The notes under the pieces were generated by a model. That model saw nothing but the letters and a program-made list of their open reading frames with translations, searched no databases and was not told the DNA's origin. From Rs1 sp034111875 (lineage in GTDB: Bacteria; Pseudomonadota; Gammaproteobacteria; Pseudomonadales; Balneatricaceae), in assembly GCA_034111875.1 (NCBI GenBank), contig JAWUWK010000037.1:1-7099 (forward strand): DNA of 7,099 nt, given 5' to 3'. The position numbers and the translations under genes are program-made. Shown piece by piece: positions 1-6,120 of this stretch. Each line of letters starts with the position of its first letter. Positions within the stretch are counted from its first letter, which is position 1.

Positions 1-427
1 CTTGATCAACCGAATACCACTCGGCCATTTTTGTTTTGTTTAAAAACGCGGCTTTGGCGTTGGCCCATTTTTCTTGCGGCGCAATGGCTAATTGATCGTT
101 AATGTGCTGCATAGTATTACCGCGCGAACGACCGCCCTCGAGTTCACGGAAACTCCAATCCGAGAGCTCTTTTTTCTCAGTATCTTCGGCCTCGTTACCG
201 AGGTAAACTTCAGCATAATTAACAGAGAACTCTGCATTAGTTAAACTAGCAGGATAAATATCTAGGTAGTTTTGAGTGTCGTCAAACGCTTCAGCTATAT
301 CGACTAAACTGGCCCCAAGCTCGGTAAGCCTGATTAAATCATCAAGCGTTACCTTACCAGGTGCTGAATTATATAATGCGATCGTTAATTGAATAAGTTG
401 AGTACGAACTTCGTTGGAGACTGCCAT
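1..427 (-). CDS. N-terminus of a large S-layer-like / type I-secreted protein (partial)
   Basis: This open frame of 142 codons starts at ATG 427-425 and runs off the left edge without a stop, so only the N-terminus is seen. The start is supported by AGGA (438-435 on the minus strand) seven bases upstream. The protein begins MAVSNEVRTQLIQL, is acidic and helical in character, and has no signal peptide or membrane segment. Landmarks are IALYNSAPG (residues 16-24), YPASLTNAEF (58-67) and NKTKMAEWYSV (130-140). From memory, this pattern matches the N-terminal module of long repetitive bacterial surface proteins (S-layer-like, related to DUF4214-type modules), where the module ends in a similar 'A-x-Y-Y-S-V' stretch. 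Such proteins usually leave by a type I system using a C-terminal signal, which fits the exporter operon upstream on the same strand. The cargo role is inference; the C-terminal half (RTX repeats or other) is not visible. No Cys is present in the visible part. Confidence 0.6.
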   Translation of the reverse strand, partial: MAVSNEVRTQLIQLTIALYNSAPGKVTLDDLIRLTELGASLVDIAEAFDDTQNYLDIYPASLTNAEFSVNYAEVYLGNEAEDTEKKELSDWSFRELEGGRSRGNTMQHINDQLAIAPQEKWANAKAAFLNKTKMAEWYSVDQ

Positions 428-470
428 TTATATTTCCTTTTTCTCAATTAATGTACAAAAAATGTTGCTT

Positions 471-508
471 GCTTAATATAATGTGTATAACATTTAGGCT
501 TAATATAA
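471..508. repeat. Pair of 11-bp direct repeats GCTTAATATAA upstream of the cargo gene
   Basis: GCTTAATATAA occurs at 471-481 and again at 498-508, start points 27 bp apart, inside the AT-rich leader of the gene beginning at 427. A 7-bp inverted pair AAATGTT (460-466) and AACATTT (489-495) interleaves with it. These could be binding sites for a regulator, but short repeats in such AT-rich DNA also arise by chance. Confidence 0.35.
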
Positions 509-524
509 AAAGCAGACAAAAATC

Positions 525-530
525 ATTATA
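525..530 (-). promoter_or_regulatory. Possible -10 box (TATAAT) for the putative cargo gene
   Basis: Read on the minus strand, 530-525 is a perfect TATAAT about 98 bases before the ATG at 427. No good TTGACA-like box is found 16-18 bases further upstream, so this is a weak promoter call. It would give an untranslated leader of roughly 90 bases containing the direct repeats described at 471-508. Confidence 0.3.
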
Positions 531-580
531 ATCAAAAATAATGTTTGTTTTTAGTGGTGTTAATGCGTAAATTTTTGACC

Positions 581-606
581 AAAACTGTTTGATTATAAAC
601 AGTTTT
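581..606. repeat. Perfect 10-bp inverted repeat with 6-base loop (possible bidirectional terminator)
   Basis: AAAACTGTTT (581-590) and AAACAGTTTT (597-606) are exact reverse complements separated by GATTAT. Both strands give a hairpin with A-rich 5' arm and U-rich 3' arm, the form of a bidirectional intrinsic terminator. The stem has only three G:C pairs, so termination strength is doubtful. Its place between the exporter operon and the cargo gene would suit insulation of the two transcripts, or an operator. Confidence 0.45.
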
Positions 607-818
607 CCTTTATCAAGATAGCGCTTTAATAGACGTTGTTGATTAAAATTATTAACCTAATAATGACTATTGGCGGCACAGGATGGATGTCCACTGCAAT
701 CGTTGGCTGAGACCACTCATATCAAGCGTTCCGGTGATGCCTAATACAGTGTAATTGAAGCTGTGAAATTAATTATGTAACTTCTGATATGCTATAGCTT
801 ATTAATAAGGTTACAATT

Positions 819-1387
819 ATGAGCAGCTTACTCAACAATAAAAAACCCCCAAGTGATGGCTGATGAATTGGCCATAAAGCTAAAAACTCCCGAAGACCAC
901 AGCAATTGAGCGCTTCCTTTACTAAATTGACGGTTGAAGCCGCTTTTAAAAGCGAAATATACCCTCCCTTAGTGAAAAACGATCCTACTGGAAACCACAG
1001 CGGTAATAGCCGCAATGGTTTTATCCCTAGAAGGTTTACGAGCTTGAATCTCAATTAGTTAACCAATCTACGGGTATCGATGATCAAATATTGTGTCTCT
1101 ATGCGAAAGGTATGAGCTAGGGATCTTATGGTTTCATTTCAAGAAATGTACAGGGTTGCGATATCGGCTGGCTGAGTGTCACCAATGACTCATTAATCAT
1201 TGAGGAAGAAATTTTATAGCTTGTACTAGCTATAAATGTAGAAAGCCAGAAAGAGCTTTTAAGCATATGGGTTTTCGAGAATGACGGTGCTATCTATCAG
1301 ACAAGACCTACTGCTCAGGAACTAGAATCAGCGTCATTTACTGTTGATATAGCAGACCAACTTATGCTGATCGGAAGCCACTATTAA
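819..1387 (+). pseudogene. Decayed IS256-family transposase (5' half remnant)
   Basis: Plus-strand fragments in shifting frames line up in order with IS256-type (mutator-like) transposases as I remember them. ATG 819 has AAGG (807-810) eight bases upstream, giving MSSLLNNKK. Then, in other frames, come MADELAIKLKTPEDHSN (about 857-907), SFTKLTVEAAFKSEI with SGNSRNGF (915-1022), ESQLVNQSTGIDDQILCLYAKGMS (in frame 1046-1117), RDLMVSFQEMY (1122-1154) and INVESQKELLSIW (1232-1270). The last fragment stays open to TAA 1385-1387 but loses resemblance after about 1290. Many stops, several frameshifts and internal deletions separate the pieces, including loss of the stretch around the first catalytic Asp. 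The C-terminal half is absent, so the element is dead. Its ends cannot be set firmly. Confidence 0.75.
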
Positions 1388-1416
1388 AAATATAAGTACA
1401 CAACGCCAGCGCAGGT

Positions 1417-2754
1417 TTAGCCATTATTACTTTGCCAAATTTTGATTTTCTCCAACATACTTTTATCTAAAGAGCCTGAAATATGCTGTAGTTTCATATA
1501 ATTACGTACGAAGTCATATTGGGCTTGCTTGAAAGTTAATTCACTTTCAATCTTTTTTCTTAAGGCATCTAATACATCAACGACGGTCACAGTACCGTAC
1601 TTAAAACCTTGTTTCATTGCCTCATGGGATTTAGTGCTGGCGATAATAGCTAAACGCCCGGCGGTAATGCGCGACCAACTTGCCGAGGTGTTGAGCAGAG
1701 ACTCACGCACTTCTTTTTGCAATTCTCGGCGCAACTGTTCTACTTTTTGACGGGCGATATCTAACTGAGCATAACTTTCTCGTATACTCGCCTTCGTTCG
1801 ACCACCAGAATATAAGGGTATTGAGATACTCACCCCCGCCGTATAACTTTTCGTTCTACTCGTCTGTATGTTCTCACTACCAATATTACTGCTTTGAGCG
1901 TTTAACTGCAGTTCAACTTTAGGTAAGTGGCCTGATCGACGTTGGCGAATACGCTTTTCCACCGCCTGCACATCTTGTTGCAGTGCCTGATACAGCTTAC
2001 TGTTATCATAAGCGTACTGCACCCAGCTATTCAAGCTACGTTCTATGGGTTGATAAGGTATTCGATCTAAAAAATCATCCAGTGTTTCGTCAGCCAACGG
2101 CCTATTCACTAACTGTGTCAGGCCTTCGCGCGTAATTGCCACATTATTTTGTGCTTCAATCACTTCTACTTTTAAGATCTGTAAACGCGCTTCAACGTCT
2201 AATACATCGGTTTTGACCGCTAGCTGGCGTTTCTGCTTTGAATATAATAACTGTAATTGGCCTGCAACAGACTCCAATTCTGAATTGACTAAGGTTAACG
2301 CATTTTCACTGATTAAAGCGTCTAAATAGCGGCTTGTTAAGTCAAAGGCTAAGGTAGATTTAGCATCGATGAACAACGCACGCTGTTTGTTTGTATCGTG
2401 CTCTGCACCTTTGTAGCTATACCAACTTTCGCCGTCAAACAGCGGTTGGCGCAAAGAGATATTATAGCGCCGCCCGGTATAATTAATGGGCTCAGTTTGC
2501 TCATACCTGTTCCTACTAATAGACCCTGATGCACTCGCTTGTGGCAGCAGTCCTGCAAACGCTTGGCGCTCTCTCGCCTCACCCACTTCTATCTCTGCAT
2601 TCGCGGCGAGTAGTTGTGGATCTGAAATGATCGCTTCATTATAAAGGCTCAATAAATTAGCACCTTGGACATTCGACATTAAAAGAATAGCACTACTAAT
2701 GGTCAACGTCGTTAACAGTTTAAAGCGGTATCTTAGCGGCATAATATACATCAT
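1417..2754 (-). CDS. TolC-family outer-membrane channel of a type I secretion system (PrtF-type)
   Basis: A 445-residue protein, close to the usual length for TolC-like exit ducts. It begins with a signal peptide (basic RYRFK, hydrophobic stretch, likely cut after VQG at residue 31), so the mature protein is periplasmic/outer membrane. Two OEP repeats follow: the first opens LLSLYNEAIISDPQLLAANA and includes SLRQPLFDG near 104-112; the second includes SISIPLYSGGRTKASI near 308-323 and ends in the helical KYGTVTVVDVLDALRK region. Conserved TolC landmarks 'QPLFDG' and 'PLYSGG' mark the equivalent beta-strand entries. Three starts are possible (M1, M2, M5); M5 gives a more typical signal peptide, and no strong ribosome site decides. 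It is the last gene of the exporter operon, 8 bp after the adaptor gene. It forms a trimeric barrel and tunnel that joins the adaptor during export. No clear terminator was found after the stop. Confidence 0.93.
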   Translation of the reverse strand: MMYIMPLRYRFKLLTTLTISSAILLMSNVQGANLLSLYNEAIISDPQLLAANAEIEVGEARERQAFAGLLPQASASGSISRNRYEQTEPINYTGRRYNISLRQPLFDGESWYSYKGAEHDTNKQRALFIDAKSTLAFDLTSRYLDALISENALTLVNSELESVAGQLQLLYSKQKRQLAVKTDVLDVEARLQILKVEVIEAQNNVAITREGLTQLVNRPLADETLDDFLDRIPYQPIERSLNSWVQYAYDNSKLYQALQQDVQAVEKRIRQRRSGHLPKVELQLNAQSSNIGSENIQTSRTKSYTAGVSISIPLYSGGRTKASIRESYAQLDIARQKVEQLRRELQKEVRESLLNTSASWSRITAGRLAIIASTKSHEAMKQGFKYGTVTVVDVLDALRKKIESELTFKQAQYDFVRNYMKLQHISGSLDKSMLEKIKIWQSNNG

Positions 2755-2762
2755 CTATTCAG

Positions 2763-4085
2763 TTAATCTTCTATTAAAGAGCGCGCGACAGCATCCGATG
2801 CCGGTTGTATTAAATATTCAAATAGCGTTCGAGAGCCGGTATTAATTAATACCTCAGCAGGCATGCCAGGTAACAGTTGTAACTTGTCTAAATCTTTAAG
2901 TCCTTTCGCTGTTATCGCGACACGTGCCAAATAGTAAGAAGCGCCGGTTTTCTCATCAGTTAAACTATCCGCTGACAGGGTCTTTACCTCCCCCTCGATC
3001 ACCGGTGTAATACCTGATTTAAAGGCGCTAAAACGAATGTCCGCTAATAAACCTTTCGTCACGCGATCAATATCATTGGGAGACACTTGTGCTTCTACAA
3101 TCAGCTCACCACCTTGAGGTACTATATCCAAAATGGGTTTCCCAGGAGTGATCACACCGCCGATAGTATGCGCTTGTAACCCTAGCACCATGCCTGTCGC
3201 GGGAGAAATAATTTCAGAACGACTGACACGGTCTGAAACAGCAATGAGGCGCTCTCTTAGATCAAATACTTTCGCTTGTATTTCGGCTAACTGGTTAACC
3301 ACTTCTGCTTGAAATTGTTTACGTACTTGCAGTATTTGCAACTTAGTTTCGCCAATGCGAATACGCGTACTGGCGATGGATGATTGGTGCTCAGCGACTT
3401 CACCTACCAGTGATTCTCTACTGCGTTGCATATCGCGTAGTCGGCGGTTATCAATAAAACCTTCTGCTAGCAGCACTTTATTATCTTTGATTTCTCGCGC
3501 AAATGAGCCCAATAACACTTTCTTACTTTTGATGATCGCTTTTAAGCCATCAATTTGCGCTTCTAATTGACCTAAACGTTGTTCAAGTACGTCGGCTTCC
3601 GCGTTAATCGCTTGTAAACGTACTGTAAATTGTTTGTTTTCAGAGGCTACAGCACTTTGAGCCCGTGGATCTTGAATCAGTATGTCAGCGGGATAACTGA
3701 CCGTTTCAGCACTGTCGCGCTCCGCTAATAAGCGTGCTTCTAACGCTTTAGCGGTATACATCTGGCCTTGTAATATCTGCAATTCTGCTTCTATTTGTGC
3801 ATTATCTAAGACGATTAAAACGGTGCCCTTTTGCACTAAATCACCGTCGCGCACGAAGATTTCTTTGACTATTCCGCCCTCTAAATGCTGCAGTGTTTTA
3901 CGATTACCTTTGACAGTCACAGATCCTGGCGCTATTGCGGCGCTATCGATAGGCGCTAAAAAAGCCCAACTGCCAAACACACCAAAAATCAAAAAGATAA
4001 TAGCATAACCAATATTGCGCAAACCAAAATCAGAGGTAATGACTTCTAGCGGTTTATTTTCATCAAATCTAGACATGTCTTTCAT
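2763..4085 (-). CDS. HlyD-family membrane fusion protein of a type I secretion system (PrtE-type)
   Basis: A 440-residue periplasmic adaptor bridging the ABC exporter and the outer-membrane channel. It has a short cytoplasmic N-terminus, one membrane anchor (about 23-45, IGYAIIFLIFGVFGSWAF), a first half-lipoyl/barrel segment with HLEGGIVKEIFVRDGDLV (67-84), a long coiled-coil (about 95-290), then ISPATGMVLGLQAHTIGGVI (293-312) and the C-terminal HlyD signature at 405-428 with LPGMPAEV and TGSRT followed by YLIQP. Length and order fit the PrtE/AprE/RsaE class. Its ATG overlaps the exporter's stop in TAATG. The AGGA that precedes it sits only two bases from this ATG but 11 from a second in-frame ATG (4076-4074, residue 4), so the true start may be residue 4. 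Translational coupling with the exporter is likely. Confidence 0.95.
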   Translation of the reverse strand: MKDMSRFDENKPLEVITSDFGLRNIGYAIIFLIFGVFGSWAFLAPIDSAAIAPGSVTVKGNRKTLQHLEGGIVKEIFVRDGDLVQKGTVLIVLDNAQIEAELQILQGQMYTAKALEARLLAERDSAETVSYPADILIQDPRAQSAVASENKQFTVRLQAINAEADVLEQRLGQLEAQIDGLKAIIKSKKVLLGSFAREIKDNKVLLAEGFIDNRRLRDMQRSRESLVGEVAEHQSSIASTRIRIGETKLQILQVRKQFQAEVVNQLAEIQAKVFDLRERLIAVSDRVSRSEIISPATGMVLGLQAHTIGGVITPGKPILDIVPQGGELIVEAQVSPNDIDRVTKGLLADIRFSAFKSGITPVIEGEVKTLSADSLTDEKTGASYYLARVAITAKGLKDLDKLQLLPGMPAEVLINTGSRTLFEYLIQPASDAVARSLIED

Positions 4086-5821
4086 TATCCTGCCGGTTGT
4101 ATTTGTTGCTGTTGCGCTTGTTGTAATTGTTGTTTTTCTTTATTTTGCTGCTGTAATTGCTGCAGCACTTCGTCACGTGGGCCACCTAGACGTAACTGAC
4201 CATCGGCGAGTACTAACAATGAATCAGTTTGGGCTAAAACATTGACACGATGAGTGATGATAAAAACCGTCGCGCCTCGTTCTTTCAAGCCTTTTAAAGC
4301 CACCGCTAATGCCTGCTCACCTTGTTCATCTAGGTTCGAGTTAGGCTCATCTAAGACAATCAATGTCGGCTCATCGTAGAGTGCGCGCGCCAGGCCTACA
4401 CGTTGACGTTGACCACCTGATAATCCGCCCCCTTGGGCGGCGATATAAGTGTCGTAACCATTAGGTAGATTTAAAATCAGTTGATGAACCCCTGCTTGGA
4501 TTGCAGCGGCGACGACTTTTTCAGCATCAATTTCACCAAATCTGGCGACATTCTCACTAATGGTACCTTCAAAAAGCTCGATATCTTGGGGTAAATAACC
4601 TATGTGAGGTCCGAGTTCTTCCCGATTCCAACTGGCAATATCTGCGCCATCTAAGCGCACTTTTCCCGCCGCTATTGGCCAAATCCCTAACAGCGCGCGG
4701 GCTAGAGTCGATTTTCCCGCCGCACTTGGGCCTAATATGCCCACGGTCTGGCCGGCGGGGATTGAAAAAGTAATGCCCCTTAAACTGATGTTACGCGAAC
4801 CGGGCGGCGCCACAGTCACGCCTTCAAATTGGATATTGCCTTTAGGTGTCGGCAAGGACATAGTGTCTGCGTCTTCAGGTATGTTTTCTAGCATATCACT
4901 CAGACGCTTATACTGTCCTCGAGCGCCAATGAAACCTTTCCAAGTTCCTATCATTTGATCAACAGGTGCCAGCGCGCGGCCCAATAAAATAGAACCTGCT
5001 ATCATTAAACCTGGAGTGATTTCTTGCTGCACGGTCAGATAGGCCCCTACTCCGAGAATAAGTGACTGCATCAACATGCGGATAGTTTTAGAGAGGTTGG
5101 TTAGCACGGCGGCGCGTTCACTGGCTTTAGTTTGCCAGTACAACACGTTATTTTGCTTCTCTTGCCAGCTCTTGCGCATGCGACTTAACATACCCATAGA
5201 TTCAACCACTTCAGCGTTCGCTAAATTTTTACGCATACGCGCATTGGCCACTGACATTTCTTGATTGGCATTCAGTAATATTTTACTGGTCAATTTTTCG
5301 TTAAATAAAGCCAGAATAACTAGTAATATAGCACTGCCCACACCCATCCAGCCAAACCACGGGTGAAACAAGAACATTACGCCTAAGTAAATAGGCACCC
5401 AAGGTGCATCAAAAAAAGCGAATAAGCCATTACCGGTCATAAACTGACGCAATCCGGTCAAATCACCTATAGGCATGCCACCATCTTGCTTGCCACCTGA
5501 ATGTAAGGCAATTTTAAAACTGTTATTGAATACTTTGGTACTGAGCAATTTATCGAGTTTGTTACCGACTCTGATAAGTATCCTAGAGCGAACCCACTCA
5601 AGACAACCCATACTGATAAGTAGCGCCGTCATAATAATTGTCAGCATCACTAAGGTGACTATACTGCCGCTAGTGACAACGCGATCATACACTTGCAACA
5701 TATAAATGGCGGGTACAATCATCAACAAATTGATGAACATACTGAAAAAGCCAACAATCAGAAAAGAGCTTTTACAAGCCCCTAGGGCATCTTTCAGTGC
5801 GTTTTTAATTACTTTTTGCAT
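4085..5821 (-). CDS. Type I secretion ABC exporter, permease fused to ATPase (PrtD-type)
   Basis: A 578-residue inner-membrane exporter that powers and selects cargo for one-step secretion. The N-terminal membrane domain (about 1-310) begins with hydrophobic helices near 20-42 and 53-73 and carries MLQVYDRVVTSGS (41-53), typical of PrtD/AprD/RsaD exporters. There is no N-terminal C39 or C39-like domain, so bacteriocin-type and HlyB-type exporters are unlikely. The ATPase domain (about 328-550) is complete: Walker A GPSAAGKS (364-371), Q-loop Q412, signature LSGGQ (467-471), Walker B LIVLDEP (487-493) and switch His H524. The last 26 residues hold 14 glutamines, an unusual tail. It is first of the three operon genes; start ATG 5821-5819 has only a weak GAG upstream. 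The relatives export metalloproteases, lipases, haem-binding or S-layer proteins; the cargo here is inferred from neighbours. Confidence 0.95.
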   Translation of the reverse strand: MQKVIKNALKDALGACKSSFLIVGFFSMFINLLMIVPAIYMLQVYDRVVTSGSIVTLVMLTIIMTALLISMGCLEWVRSRILIRVGNKLDKLLSTKVFNNSFKIALHSGGKQDGGMPIGDLTGLRQFMTGNGLFAFFDAPWVPIYLGVMFLFHPWFGWMGVGSAILLVILALFNEKLTSKILLNANQEMSVANARMRKNLANAEVVESMGMLSRMRKSWQEKQNNVLYWQTKASERAAVLTNLSKTIRMLMQSLILGVGAYLTVQQEITPGLMIAGSILLGRALAPVDQMIGTWKGFIGARGQYKRLSDMLENIPEDADTMSLPTPKGNIQFEGVTVAPPGSRNISLRGITFSIPAGQTVGILGPSAAGKSTLARALLGIWPIAAGKVRLDGADIASWNREELGPHIGYLPQDIELFEGTISENVARFGEIDAEKVVAAAIQAGVHQLILNLPNGYDTYIAAQGGGLSGGQRQRVGLARALYDEPTLIVLDEPNSNLDEQGEQALAVALKGLKERGATVFIITHRVNVLAQTDSLLVLADGQLRLGGPRDEVLQQLQQQNKEKQQLQQAQQQQIQPAG

Positions 5822-5903
5822 AATTACTCAATGTTAAATTAGGGCAAATTTTATTGCTTAATCTATCACTACCTATAAAAATTTAATGATCAGTAAAAAC
5901 ATA

Positions 5904-5916
5904 GGTTTAATAAACC
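5904..5916. promoter_or_regulatory. Palindrome GGTTTA-A-TAAACC, possible operator
   Basis: Two perfect 6-bp arms around one central base, 83-95 bases before the exporter start codon and downstream of the predicted transcription start. Its centre (5910) is 31 bp, about three helical turns, from that of the palindrome at 5935-5947, which has the same 6-1-6 form but a different sequence. A dimeric regulator could bind here; no family is suggested. Confidence 0.35.
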
Positions 5917-5934
5917 AATGCCACATAATCTAGC

Positions 5935-5947
5935 TTGTATAATACAA
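5935..5947. promoter_or_regulatory. Palindrome TTGTAT-A-ATACAA over the predicted -10 box
   Basis: Perfect 6-bp arms with one central base. It overlaps the whole predicted -10 hexamer of the exporter operon, so a protein bound here would block RNA polymerase. Part of the symmetry comes from the AT-rich -10 sequence itself, which lowers the weight of the observation. Confidence 0.4.
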
Positions 5948-5967
5948 TGGGTGTTGAATAGTCTGAA
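5939..5967 (-). promoter_or_regulatory. Candidate sigma-70 promoter of the type I secretion operon
   Basis: Minus strand: -35 TTCAGA (5967-5962; 4 of 6 matches to TTGACA), 17-base spacer, -10 TATTAT (5944-5939; 5 of 6 matches to TATAAT). The predicted start near 5931 gives a leader of about 110 bases before the exporter ATG at 5821. It is the best-spaced pair I could find in the spacer. Confidence 0.45.
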
Positions 5968-6028
5968 TCAACCCTAAGATTGGATATATCTAGATATTAA
6001 ATCATTTTTTATAATGGATAAATTTTTA

Positions 6029-6083
6029 GCCACGGCATTATCCGCCATGGCAGGTGATATCGATGTGATGGGCGTCACTCGAT
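6029..6083. repeat. Two adjacent hairpins after the protease stop
   Basis: Hairpin 1: GCCACGGC (6029-6036) and GCCATGGC (6044-6051) form an 8-bp stem with one wobble pair (G-U when read on the minus strand) and a 7-base loop. Hairpin 2: ATCGA-T-GTGA (6059-6068) pairs with TCAC-TCGAT (6075-6083), a 9-bp stem with one bulged T and a 6-base loop. They lie 38-92 bases after the protease stop on the minus strand. Neither is followed by a proper U-run, so they are not classic intrinsic terminators; they may stabilise the 3' end or slow polymerase. Confidence 0.4.
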
Positions 6084-6120
6084 GTAAATTTAAGCGCAGA
6101 CTGAGTTACTTAAATAGCCC

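Larger units (their letters stand above)
428..818. other. Gene-free AT-rich leader between the IS remnant and the putative cargo gene
   Basis: No convincing gene is present on either strand. The part nearest the cargo gene (428-580) is very AT-rich and carries the ribosome binding site, a possible -10 box and an 11-bp direct repeat. A perfect hairpin lies at 581-606. The block 671-740 is visibly richer in G and C than its surroundings and I cannot assign it; it may be leftover coding sequence or the flank of the decayed insertion sequence. The stretch around 745-775 could be the left end of that element, but no matching right end was found. Confidence 0.6.
5822..6120. other. Spacer between protease and exporter operon
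   Basis: About 300 bases without a gene I can support. It holds, from the operon side, an AT-rich leader, two short palindromes and a candidate promoter (5939-5967), then a more GC-rich block with two hairpins (6029-6083) just after the protease stop. A plus-strand frame opens at 6014 but lacks a ribosome site and runs into antisense of the protease. Confidence 0.6.

Noticed and set aside
773..1054. Minus-strand open frame of 93 codons with hydrophobic leucine-rich content
   Set aside because: It is antisense to the plus-strand IS256-type transposase relic, whose fragments have recognisable family order; no ribosome site supports the minus frame.
1391..1416. Right terminal repeat of the IS relic or terminator after the channel gene
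   Set aside because: The short GC-rich stretch forms only a 3-bp stem and does not match the putative left end well enough; no U-run follows.
2349..2582. Other short open frames within the secretion genes on both strands
   Set aside because: They lie wholly inside genes with full-length domain matches and have no start signals of their own.
4015..4245. Plus-strand open frame with a valine/alanine-rich membrane-like segment
   Set aside because: The hydrophobic look is the antisense of the exporter's glutamine-rich tail (CAA/CAG read backwards), and it overlaps two certain genes.
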